From positions 1 to 5,707 of the forward strand of contig CAJWNF010000041.1 of assembly GCA_913044155.1 (NCBI GenBank): a stretch of 5,707 nt of DNA. Direction: 5' to 3'. The first letter of the stretch is position 1; every line of letters begins with the position of its first letter. This stretch comes from an uncultured Gammaproteobacteria bacterium. GTDB taxonomy: Bacteria > Pseudomonadota > Gammaproteobacteria > PS1 > Thioglobaceae. Both the position numbers and the translations under genes were made by a program. Of the stretch, positions 1-5,707 are shown piece after piece. The notes under the pieces were generated by a model that saw only the letters and a program-made list of their open reading frames with translations, was not told the DNA's origin and ran no database searches.

Positions 1-658
1 TACCTAGCTCGGTCATTGAATCTATCACTAGGTCTGGTTTTTCATCAGCAATATTATTACCATGATTGTACCCGTATGACATACATATAATGTCAAAACC
101 CGCAGATCTAGAAGCTTTTACATCACTAACTGAGTCCCCAATCATCAGACATCCTTCAGGTCTAAGCCCAAAATATTCAGCTCCATATAATAATGGCATA
201 GGATCCGGTTTTCTCTTTGCCAAGGTGTCGCCTGATATAACAATTTTAAAGTAATCAATAATCCCTAGCACTTTAAGTAATGGGTGAGTAAATTGTGCCG
301 CTTTATTTGTTACACATCCTAAATAATAACCCTGCAGGCTTAAATAATCTAAACCTTCTCTTACACCTTCGTAAAGACAAGATCTCTTTGCAGTATTTTC
401 TGCATAAAGATTTAAAAAAATAGGATAAGCCTTGTCAAATAATTCTTTGTCTAGTTGGCCTTCAAGTTCACCAGTAATTGCTCGTTCAACCAGTTTAGAC
501 ACGCCATTACCAACCCAATGACGAACTTTGTCCTCACCTCTTTTTTCCATGCCAAGCTTTACCGCCATCTCATCAACACAGTATGTAAGGTCTGGAACAC
601 TATCAACTAGCGTGCCATCAACATCAATCATGATTAACTTGGGCTGAAATTTTTTCAT
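1..658 (-). CDS. gph: Phosphoglycolate phosphatase (HAD family), 3' end cut by window edge
   Basis: Hydrolyses 2-phosphoglycolate to glycolate and phosphate in the cytoplasm, clearing the product of Rubisco oxygenation or of repair of oxidised DNA ends. The reverse strand reads open from an ATG at 658-656 to the window edge, giving 219 residues (starts MKKFQPKLIMIDVDGTLVDS). All four HAD motifs are visible: DVDGTLVDS with nucleophile D12 and acid/base D14; VTNK around T117; K150 in KRKPDP; and GDSVSD at 174-179 with metal-binding D175 and D179. The helical cap lies between motifs I and II, about residues 20-95. Family members are about 220-230 residues, so only a few C-terminal residues should lie outside the window. 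An AAGAG about 8 nt upstream of the ATG is a plausible weak ribosome binding site and supports this start. The gene is divergent from proC. A related HAD phosphatase with another sugar-phosphate substrate cannot be excluded, but the N-terminal SVPDL and WVGNGV segments are typical of Gph. Confidence 0.9.
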   Translation of the reverse strand, partial: MKKFQPKLIMIDVDGTLVDSVPDLTYCVDEMAVKLGMEKRGEDKVRHWVGNGVSKLVERAITGELEGQLDKELFDKAYPIFLNLYAENTAKRSCLYEGVREGLDYLSLQGYYLGCVTNKAAQFTHPLLKVLGIIDYFKIVISGDTLAKRKPDPMPLLYGAEYFGLRPEGCLMIGDSVSDVKASRSAGFDIICMSYGYNHGNNIADEKPDLVIDSMTELG

Positions 659-725
659 ATTACTTGCTCTTAATTTATGTAGAATTAAAACTTTATTTCG
701 TATTTAAACGGCTGAGATATTTTAT
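659..725. promoter_or_regulatory. Divergent gph/proC intergenic region, presumed to hold both promoters
   Basis: This 67-bp AT-rich gap separates the start codons of two divergent genes, so it should carry at least one promoter unless those lie inside the neighbouring coding ends. On the + strand TAGAAT at 680-685 matches five of six bases of the -10 consensus and would give proC a leader of about 30 nt, but no good -35 box sits at the right distance. GAGA at 714-717 is a possible weak ribosome binding site for proC. No convincing promoter could be picked for gph. No operator-like palindrome was seen. The assignment rests on gene orientation more than on motifs. Confidence 0.35.
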
Positions 726-1556
726 ATGCAAAACAAAACATTGATTGGATTTATTGGTGCTGGCAATATGGGTTACGCCTTAATTAAGGGTTTAATAAAC
801 AGTGGCTACCCCTCTGAAAATATCAAGGCTAGTGATGCCAATGAAGAATTATTACAAAAACGAAACGAAGAGTTTGGGATCAATGTTTATATTGATAATG
901 CAGAACTATTAAAAGCTTGTGATGTCATTGTACTTGCTGTTAAACCGCAGGTACTCAATGAGGTATGCACAGGATTAAGAGATTCAATAAAACCAAACCA
1001 CCTTGTAATTTCTATCGTTGCTGGAATTAGAGCGAACGACATCAACAGATGGCTAGGGGGTGAATTTGCACTTGTACGGTCGATGCCTAATACGCCCGCT
1101 CTTATGCAACAAGGTATAACAGGAATGTTTGCAAATAAACTAGTAAATGATGAACAGAAAACTATTGTTACAACAATACTTTCAACTGTTGGTCAATGTT
1201 TTTGGGTTAAAGAAGAAAAACTAATTGATGCTATTACAGCAATTTCTGGAAGCGGCCCTGCCTATTTTTTCTTGCTTATGCAATCTATGACTCAGGCAGC
1301 AATTGCATTAGGCTTGGACAAGGAAACAGCAAGCGCTTTATCTGTTCAGACAAGTTATGGAGCTAGCATGATGGCTGTCAAAAGCGAAGAAGATCCTCAA
1401 ACACTTAGAAGAAACGTAACTTCACCCAACGGAACAACTCAAGCCGCTATAGAATCATTCCAAGATCAAAACTTTGAGGGTATTGTTGCAACCGCTACAA
1501 GAGCAGCTTATGACAAAGCGCATGAAATTAGCATAGAACTCGGTGAGAAGGAGTAA
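726..1556 (+). CDS. proC: Pyrroline-5-carboxylate reductase
   Basis: Catalyses the last step of proline synthesis, reducing 1-pyrroline-5-carboxylate to L-proline with NAD(P)H in the cytoplasm. The protein has 276 residues, normal for the family. It opens with a Rossmann dinucleotide-binding fold: GAGNMG at 11-16 is the glycine-rich loop and AVKPQ at 71-75 follows the fourth strand. RSMPNTPA (118-125) and SGSGPAY (174-180) are conserved active-site segments. The C-terminal helical dimerisation domain carries the P5CR signature around residues 227-245 (RRNVTSPNGTT). The ATG at 726 puts the glycine loop at the usual distance from the N terminus, and a weak GAGA lies 8 nt upstream. In many gammaproteobacteria proC sits beside yggS and yggT; here it stands alone between gph and rsmE and appears to be a single-gene transcription unit. 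It converges on rsmE with a 28-bp gap. Confidence 0.96.
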   Translation: MQNKTLIGFIGAGNMGYALIKGLINSGYPSENIKASDANEELLQKRNEEFGINVYIDNAELLKACDVIVLAVKPQVLNEVCTGLRDSIKPNHLVISIVAGIRANDINRWLGGEFALVRSMPNTPALMQQGITGMFANKLVNDEQKTIVTTILSTVGQCFWVKEEKLIDAITAISGSGPAYFFLLMQSMTQAAIALGLDKETASALSVQTSYGASMMAVKSEEDPQTLRRNVTSPNGTTQAAIESFQDQNFEGIVATATRAAYDKAHEISIELGEKE

Positions 1557-1584
1557 ATCACCAATAATATAGAATATTTGGAAA

Positions 1585-2301
1585 TTAACTCCCCCATAAG
1601 AGTTGCATGTTGGCAATCGCCACAAGAGAGGCTGTCTCAGTTCTCAGAACCCTCTTTCCCAATAAAATCGATTGGAATCCTGCTCCATTAGCTAGCTCAA
1701 TTTCCTGGTCACTTAAGCCCCCTTCAGGGCCAATTAAAATGGTTGCTATAGAGGTTGGCTTAATATCAGATAATTTATTTGTCGCCTGATGATGTAACAC
1801 AAAGCCATTAGGAGCCTTAACACTTAATAGTTCGCTTAGTGTTTTTTGAGTATCAACTTCAACGATTACCGCCCTACCTGATTGCGCACAAGCATGATGA
1901 GCTATCTTTTGCCAATGTTCAATTCTTTTGGCAATTTTTTCTCCTTTAAGCCTGACAACACAACGCTCTGTCTGAAGAGGTATTATCCTGTTTACACCAA
2001 GCTCAACAGCTTTTTGAATTAGGAGATCCATTTTCTCACCCTTTGCAATGCCTTGCGCAAGTGTTAAATCTAAGCTTGACTCTGAATTATTTTCTTTCTT
2101 TGTATTAACTTCCACTTTGCAAGCTCTTTTAACACTGACAATTTTTGCTACGTAGTCATAACCATCACCATTGAACAATGTAATCATACTTCCAATTGGA
2201 AAACGCAACACCTTTAAGAGGTGATGCTGAGCTTCCTTGTCTAAAACAGCCTCGCTACCTACTTTGAATACTTTATTTTGATATAGTCGAATGTTTTTCA
2301 T
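1585..2301 (-). CDS. rsmE: 16S rRNA (uracil-1498-N3)-methyltransferase RsmE
   Basis: Methylates N3 of U1498 of 16S rRNA in the small ribosomal subunit, using S-adenosylmethionine. The protein has 238 residues, close to the E. coli enzyme. The N-terminal PUA-like RNA-binding domain (about 1-70) includes HHLLKVLR at 26-33 and FNGDGYDY at 43-50. The C-terminal SPOUT domain with its trefoil knot carries QKAVELGV (96-103), ERCVVR (112-117), the SAM-binding loop LIGPEGG (189-195) and LGKRVLRTETA (214-224). The family usually has Glu before QSGR or QCGR; here residue 139 is Ala (CAQSGR), while Q140 and R143 are kept. The ATG at 2301 gives the expected N terminus, but no Shine-Dalgarno sequence precedes it. 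The gene is divergent from pepP and convergent with proC, so it is probably transcribed alone. Identification is firm; methylation activity is inferred from family. Confidence 0.95.
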   Translation of the reverse strand: MKNIRLYQNKVFKVGSEAVLDKEAQHHLLKVLRFPIGSMITLFNGDGYDYVAKIVSVKRACKVEVNTKKENNSESSLDLTLAQGIAKGEKMDLLIQKAVELGVNRIIPLQTERCVVRLKGEKIAKRIEHWQKIAHHACAQSGRAVIVEVDTQKTLSELLSVKAPNGFVLHHQATNKLSDIKPTSIATILIGPEGGLSDQEIELANGAGFQSILLGKRVLRTETASLVAIANMQLLWGS

Positions 2302-2349
2302 GGTATCGTTTTGGCACTGTATTGAGCAAATTTAGATATTACAACAAAA
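2302..2349. promoter_or_regulatory. Compact divergent rsmE/pepP spacer with candidate overlapping promoters
   Basis: Only 48 bp separate the two start codons. On the + strand TTGGCA at 2311-2316 matches five of six -35 bases, and GATATT at 2335-2340 matches four of six -10 bases across an 18-bp spacer. That would start transcription within a few bases of the pepP ATG. On the - strand TTGTAA (complement of 2339-2344) and TACAGT (complement of 2316-2321) are each four-of-six matches separated by exactly 17 bp, and would leave rsmE a leader of under about 10 nt. In AT-rich DNA such matches arise by chance. The promoters could instead lie inside the 5' ends of the opposing genes, so this call is tentative. 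Confidence 0.3.
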
Positions 2350-3567
2350 ATGATACATCAAAAAAGACGACAAGAATTATTAAGAAAATTAGAACGCAAC
2401 GCAATAGTTATTGTTAGCACTAACAGCGAACAAAAAAGAAATGGCGATGTCAACTATCCATTCCGTCCTGACAGTAATTTTTGGTATCTAACGGGCTTTA
2501 CTGAGCCTGATGCTGTTGCAGTTATTTCGAAAGACAACTACGCCATTTTTCTTAGGCCTAAAGATCAAAAAAAAGAAATTTGGGACGGCGAAAGACTTGG
2601 CATTGAAATTGCCCCTGAAGAGCTATTAGCCAATAAAGCCTACCCCATTGAGAGTTTTTTTGACGAAATTAAAATACTAATTAATAAAGACAAGATTGTA
2701 TACTTTGACGACTCAAGTACAAACATAATTAATAAATCCATTATTTCATCCTTAAATAGCTCTTTCGAACCGTTAAAGCCATATTTATCAGAAATGCGAC
2801 TTCTAAAAGACCAAGATGAAATAAACAAAATGCAACTTTCAGCACAATATAGTGCAGAAACACATATGATGGTGATGAAAACGGTAAAGCCTGGGATGTA
2901 TGAATATCAGGTGGCAGCCATTTTTGATTCAGAATTTACAAGGCGAAACTCTAGGCATGCCTATCCGCCTATCGTAGCAGGAGGAAACAATGCTTGTGTC
3001 CTCCACTATATTGAAAATAACAAAAAACTAAATGACGGCGACTTACTCCTTGTTGACGCTGGCTGTGAAATCTCAGGATATGCTTCAGACGTTACACGTA
3101 CCTTCCCGATAAATGGCAGTTTTAATGACGCGCAAAGGGAAATATACGAGATTGTCTTAAATGCACAAAAGTCTGCCATTAACTGCATAAAACCGGGCGA
3201 AAAGGTTAACAGGCCGCATGAAATTGCCTGCGATATTATTTCTAAGGGCCTCACTAAGCTAGGAATCATAAAAGACTCCAGCGGATTAAGGGATTATTAC
3301 ATGCATAACACAGGGCACTGGTTAGGTCTGGACGTGCATGATGTTGGCGAATACAAGACTGACGATGATTATCGATGCTTTGAAGAATGCATGGTGATGA
3401 CAGTTGAACCAGGAATCTATATACGTAAGAATGATAAAATTGACTCTAAGTACTGGGGAATTGGAGTAAGGATTGAAGATGATATCCTTGTCACTGCTGA
3501 TGGCTATAAAATTCTCTCAAATTCTGTCGTCAAAGAAATAGAAGATATAGAACATATAATGAATTAA
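2350..3567 (+). CDS. pepP: Xaa-Pro aminopeptidase (aminopeptidase P)
   Basis: A dinuclear metal (normally Mn) peptidase that removes the N-terminal residue from peptides with proline in second position, in the cytoplasm. The 405-residue protein has the N-terminal aminopeptidase P domain (about 1-150; DSNFWYLTGF at 41-50, EIWDGERLG at 76-84) followed by the M24 pita-bread catalytic domain. All five metal ligands expected from E. coli PepP are present: D236 (VDAG), D247 (SDVTRTF), H323 (GHWLGLDVHD), E353 (VEPG) and E376 (RIEDD). Active-site H219 (LHY), H319 and H330 and the arginine R374 are also kept. It is about 35 residues shorter than the 441-residue E. coli enzyme, partly from a trimmed N terminus: an in-frame stop at 2323-2325 blocks any long extension. 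No Shine-Dalgarno precedes the ATG. It heads a cluster with trpD (7-bp gap) and ends in tandem stops TAATAA. The ubiH/visC neighbours common in gammaproteobacteria are absent here. Confidence 0.95.
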   Translation: MIHQKRRQELLRKLERNAIVIVSTNSEQKRNGDVNYPFRPDSNFWYLTGFTEPDAVAVISKDNYAIFLRPKDQKKEIWDGERLGIEIAPEELLANKAYPIESFFDEIKILINKDKIVYFDDSSTNIINKSIISSLNSSFEPLKPYLSEMRLLKDQDEINKMQLSAQYSAETHMMVMKTVKPGMYEYQVAAIFDSEFTRRNSRHAYPPIVAGGNNACVLHYIENNKKLNDGDLLLVDAGCEISGYASDVTRTFPINGSFNDAQREIYEIVLNAQKSAINCIKPGEKVNRPHEIACDIISKGLTKLGIIKDSSGLRDYYMHNTGHWLGLDVHDVGEYKTDDDYRCFEECMVMTVEPGIYIRKNDKIDSKYWGIGVRIEDDILVTADGYKILSNSVVKEIEDIEHIMN

Positions 3568-3574
3568 TAAAATC

Positions 3575-4591
3575 ATGAATATACAACAAGCCATAAAATC
3601 TGTTATTGCCAAACAAGATTTAAGTGAAGGTCAAATGCATGATGTAATGAATAGCATTATGACAGGCCAGACAACTGACGCACAGATTGGCGCCTTCCTA
3701 ATTGGACTTTCAATGAAAGGAGAAACTATTGAAGAAATAACTGCTAGCGCCAAAGTTATGAGAGCTCTTGCAACTCCGGTAGAAATAAATAGTTCCGATT
3801 ATTTAGTTGATACTTGCGGGACAGGAGGCGATGGCCTAGGACTGTTTAATATTTCAACAGCTTCTGCCTTCGTAGTTGCCGCAGCAGGCGGTAAAGTCGC
3901 TAAACACGGAAATCGTTCAATCTCTTCAAAATCAGGTAGTGCTGATGTTCTAGAGTCTGCTGGGGTCAACCTTGATTTAAGCCCAAGAATTATCGGCCAA
4001 TGCGTTGAAGAAATTGGTGTCGGTTTTATGTTTGCCCCAGCCCACCATAGTGCAATGAAGCATGCCATTGGTCCTAGAAAAGAGCTAGCAGTTAGAACTA
4101 TATTTAATGTTTTGGGACCGCTAACAAATCCAGCAAAAGCCCCTAATCAGGTAATGGGAGTCTACGATAAAAGCTTAATTGAACCTATCGCTAATGTACT
4201 TAAAGGTCTTGGTTCTCGTCACGTGATGGTTGTCCACTCTGCGGATGGTCTTGACGAATTATCTGTCGCTGACAAAACTTATGTAGCAGAATTAAAGGAT
4301 GGAGTTGTTACAACTTATACAATACACCCAGAAGAATTGGATCTCGCCCTGGGAGATTTAAACGACATCAAAGCAGATGACGCTAAAGACTCACTTAATA
4401 TAATCAAAGATGCTTTTTCCGGGAAGGAAGGAGCAGCAAGAGATATTATCTCTCTAAATGCAGGTGCTGCAATCTATGTTTGCGGACTAACTGGTTCTCT
4501 GAAGCCAGGCATTGAAAAAGCAAGACTAGCACTTTCAGATGGAAGCGCACAGCAAAAACTTGATGATTATATTAAGACCAGCAATAGCTGA
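3575..4591 (+). CDS. trpD: Anthranilate phosphoribosyltransferase
   Basis: Transfers phosphoribose from PRPP to anthranilate, giving N-(5'-phosphoribosyl)anthranilate, the second step from chorismate to tryptophan; cytoplasmic. The 338-residue protein is the stand-alone form, with no fused TrpG glutamine amidotransferase domain of the E. coli type. An N-terminal helical domain (about 1-70) precedes the phosphoribosyltransferase domain. The PRPP loop DTCGTGGDG is at 79-87, NIST at 92-95 and the KHGNRSISSKSGSADVLE motif at 110-127. HHSAMKHAIGPRKELAVRT (157-175) contributes anthranilate and PRPP contacts, NVLGPLTNP is at 178-186, and the metal-binding DGLDE at 224-228. The start at 3575 leaves 7 bp after the pepP stop and lacks a clear ribosome binding site, suggesting translational coupling. 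No other trp gene is in the window, so trpD is separated from trpE, trpG and trpC, at least on this side. A related TrpD2-type protein is unlikely given the complete TrpD motifs. Confidence 0.96.
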   Translation: MNIQQAIKSVIAKQDLSEGQMHDVMNSIMTGQTTDAQIGAFLIGLSMKGETIEEITASAKVMRALATPVEINSSDYLVDTCGTGGDGLGLFNISTASAFVVAAAGGKVAKHGNRSISSKSGSADVLESAGVNLDLSPRIIGQCVEEIGVGFMFAPAHHSAMKHAIGPRKELAVRTIFNVLGPLTNPAKAPNQVMGVYDKSLIEPIANVLKGLGSRHVMVVHSADGLDELSVADKTYVAELKDGVVTTYTIHPEELDLALGDLNDIKADDAKDSLNIIKDAFSGKEGAARDIISLNAGAAIYVCGLTGSLKPGIEKARLALSDGSAQQKLDDYIKTSNS

Positions 4592-4598
4592 ATGAGAC

Positions 4599-5141
4599 AT
4601 GAATAAAAAAACTAACCTTATTTGGATTGATCTTGAAATGACTGGATTAGTTCCTGAAAAAGATGTCATCATTGAAATAGCCACTGTTGTTACAGATGCG
4701 GATTTGAATGTTGTAGCAGAAGGACCCTCTATAGCAATCCATCAGAGTGATGATTATCTTAATAATATGGACGAGTGGAACACTAATCAACACTCTAAAT
4801 CTGGCCTAGTAAAGCGAGTTAGAGAAAGTAAAATTACATCAAAAAAGGCTGAAAAACAGACTATAGATTTCTTAATAGAGTATGTGAGTCCAGGGGTCTC
4901 GCCAATGTGTGGAAATTCAATCTGTCAAGATAGAAGATTCCTATACAACTACATGCCAAATCTTGAAAAATTTTTCCATTACCGTCATATTGATGTATCA
5001 ACATTAAAAGAGCTGGCCATACGTTGGAAGCCAAAAGTAATTTCAACATCAAACAAACAAACGAAGCATTTGGCATTGTCTGATGTTTACGATTCTATAA
5101 ATGAGCTAAAACACTATCGAGAACATTTTATTGATGCCTGA
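4599..5141 (+). CDS. orn: Oligoribonuclease (DEDDh 3'-5' exoribonuclease)
   Basis: Degrades the 2-5 nt RNA fragments left by other ribonucleases, and pGpG derived from cyclic di-GMP, to mononucleotides; often essential in gammaproteobacteria. The 180-residue length matches the family. All DEDDh catalytic residues are visible: D11 and E13 in WIDLEMTGL (9-17), D111 in CQDRRFL (109-115), and H157 and D162 in KHLALSDV (156-163). Y128 in [10 protein letters not shown] corresponds to the conserved tyrosine that helps confine the enzyme to very short substrates, and the C-terminal HYREHF (172-177) is typical. The ATG at 4599 follows the trpD stop by 7 bp. A GAG lies only 2 nt before it, too close for a normal ribosome binding site, so expression probably depends on upstream translation. 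Its 3' end overlaps the ispE start by 8 bp. Orn occurs mainly in beta- and gammaproteobacteria, actinobacteria and eukaryotes, which helps place the organism. Confidence 0.96.
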   Translation: MNKKTNLIWIDLEMTGLVPEKDVIIEIATVVTDADLNVVAEGPSIAIHQSDDYLNNMDEWNTNQHSKSGLVKRVRESKITSKKAEKQTIDFLIEYVSPGVSPMCGNSICQDRRFLYNYMPNLEKFFHYRHIDVSTLKELAIRWKPKVISTSNKQTKHLALSDVYDSINELKHYREHFIDA

Positions 5142-5707
5142 AGTAACTTATCTTGCGCCAGCAAAAATTAATCTTTTTTTGCATATCACCTCAAAAAGAC
5201 CTGATGGCTACCATAACTTACAAACTATTTTCCAGCTTTTAGATTATGGCGATGAAATTACTTTTCGTTTAAGAAGTGATGGCGAAATTAATCGCGTTTA
5301 TGGTAATGAATCTATTCCTCCAGAACAAGACTTATTATTGCAAAGTGCAAACATCTTAAAAAGACACAGTGGAACGGCAGCTGGGATTGATATGGGTATC
5401 AATAAAAAAATACCAACAGGTGGTGGTCTTGGAGGCGGTAGTTCAAATGCTGCAACTGTATTGATTGCACTTAACAAAATATGGAATCTTAAGTTACCTG
5501 AAAATGAAATCTTCAAAATTGGACAAACTCTAGGAGCAGATGTCCCTGTATTTATCAATGGATATAGTGCTTGGGCTGAAGGAACTGGAGACATATTAAC
5601 TCCAATGAATTTACCAAGACACTTCTATCTGGTTGTTTCAATAAATAAAAAGATATCAACGAAAGAAATTTTCTCTCACAAAGCATTGACAATGTCGCCC
5701 GTACAAA
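5134..5707 (+). CDS. ispE: 4-diphosphocytidyl-2-C-methyl-D-erythritol kinase, 3' end cut by window edge
   Basis: A GHMP-family kinase that uses ATP to phosphorylate the 2-hydroxyl of CDP-methylerythritol, a middle step of the MEP route to isoprenoid precursors; cytoplasmic. The window holds the first 191 residues of a protein normally about 280 long. [12 protein letters not shown] (7-18) contains the catalytic lysine K11, and [11 protein letters not shown] (21-31) and LLDYGDEI (35-42) match E. coli IspE closely. The glycine-rich ATP loop [14 protein letters not shown] is at 94-107, and LGADVPVF (133-140) carries the catalytic aspartate D136. [10 protein letters not shown] (148-157) is also conserved. 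The ATG at 5134 overlaps the last 8 bases of orn in a different frame, and a GAGAA at 5119-5123, inside orn, is a plausible weak ribosome binding site 10 nt upstream. The reading frame is open to the right edge; the missing part includes the C-terminal GHMP domain. It is probably the fourth gene of the pepP-trpD-orn cluster. Confidence 0.95.
   Translation, partial: MPEVTYLAPAKINLFLHITSKRPDGYHNLQTIFQLLDYGDEITFRLRSDGEINRVYGNESIPPEQDLLLQSANILKRHSGTAAGIDMGINKKIPTGGGLGGGSSNAATVLIALNKIWNLKLPENEIFKIGQTLGADVPVFINGYSAWAEGTGDILTPMNLPRHFYLVVSINKKISTKEIFSHKALTMSPVQ

Noticed and set aside
66..254. A 62-codon forward open frame
   Set aside because: It lies antisense to the well-supported gph frame, which carries all four HAD motifs; its translation has no recognisable features.
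1587..1604. Inverted repeat AACTC/GAGTT with an 8-nt loop at the end of rsmE
   Set aside because: A 5-bp stem with few G-C pairs, partly inside coding sequence and without a following U-run, is too weak to call a terminator.
1607..1789. A 60-codon forward open frame opposite rsmE
   Set aside because: It is a shadow of the conserved SPOUT domain of rsmE and has no independent support.
3006..3269. An 87-codon reverse open frame with hydrophobic stretches
   Set aside because: It is antisense to the PepP metal-binding core; the hydrophobicity comes from the complement of acidic and charged codons.
3555..3560. A perfect TATAAT hexamer just before trpD
   Set aside because: No -35-like hexamer sits 16-18 bp upstream, it falls inside the pepP coding end, and such a hexamer is expected by chance in AT-rich DNA.
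3799..4068. An 89-codon reverse open frame
   Set aside because: It is antisense to the PRPP-binding region of trpD and is explained by that gene's conserved codons.
5298..5594. A 98-codon reverse open frame rich in proline
   Set aside because: The proline run is the complement of the glycine-rich ATP loop of ispE, so it is a shadow.
1..5707. tRNA genes, CRISPR arrays, insertion sequences, riboswitches or an undescribed defence-type system
   Set aside because: Coding sequence of seven conserved housekeeping genes fills nearly the whole window, and the gaps of 67, 28, 48, 7 and 7 bp are too small for these elements. No direct repeats or transposase-like frames were seen.

Overview
This is an ordinary, gene-dense stretch of bacterial chromosome. 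It carries seven protein-coding genes, almost all of them core metabolism or RNA housekeeping. The DNA is AT-rich throughout (roughly 35-40% GC by eye). The gene set points to a gammaproteobacterium: an oligoribonuclease (Orn), a proteobacterial-type Gph, an E. coli-like PepP and an E. coli-like IspE. The low GC, compact spacing and small intergenic gaps would suit a streamlined marine or symbiotic lineage such as the SUP05/Thioglobus group. That placement is a guess from style and was not tested by comparison.

Layout. Bases 1-658 hold a left-pointing phosphoglycolate phosphatase gene (gph) cut by the window's left edge. A 67-bp gap separates it from the divergent proC (726-1556, pyrroline-5-carboxylate reductase). 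proC converges on the left-pointing rsmE (1585-2301, 16S rRNA m3U1498 methyltransferase), with only 28 bp between their stop codons. A 48-bp divergent gap then leads into a tight rightward cluster: pepP (2350-3567, Xaa-Pro aminopeptidase), trpD (3575-4591, anthranilate phosphoribosyltransferase), orn (4599-5141, oligoribonuclease) and ispE (5134 to the right edge, CDP-ME kinase, truncated by the window). The gaps inside this cluster are 7 bp, 7 bp and an 8-bp overlap, so the four genes are very probably co-transcribed.

The genes do not form one pathway. ProC makes proline and PepP releases residues that precede proline in peptides, but they lie in different transcription units. TrpD serves tryptophan synthesis, IspE isoprenoid synthesis (MEP pathway), Orn the end of RNA decay, RsmE ribosome modification and Gph removal of 2-phosphoglycolate. 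All catalytic motifs checked are intact and no gene looks broken. No tRNA, rRNA, mobile element, CRISPR array or long repeat was seen, and there is no gene-free stretch over 300 bp. I found no sign of a previously undescribed system. The observations worth a second look are modest: the isolated trpD, weak or absent Shine-Dalgarno sequences in the right-hand cluster, and the compact divergent rsmE/pepP spacer.
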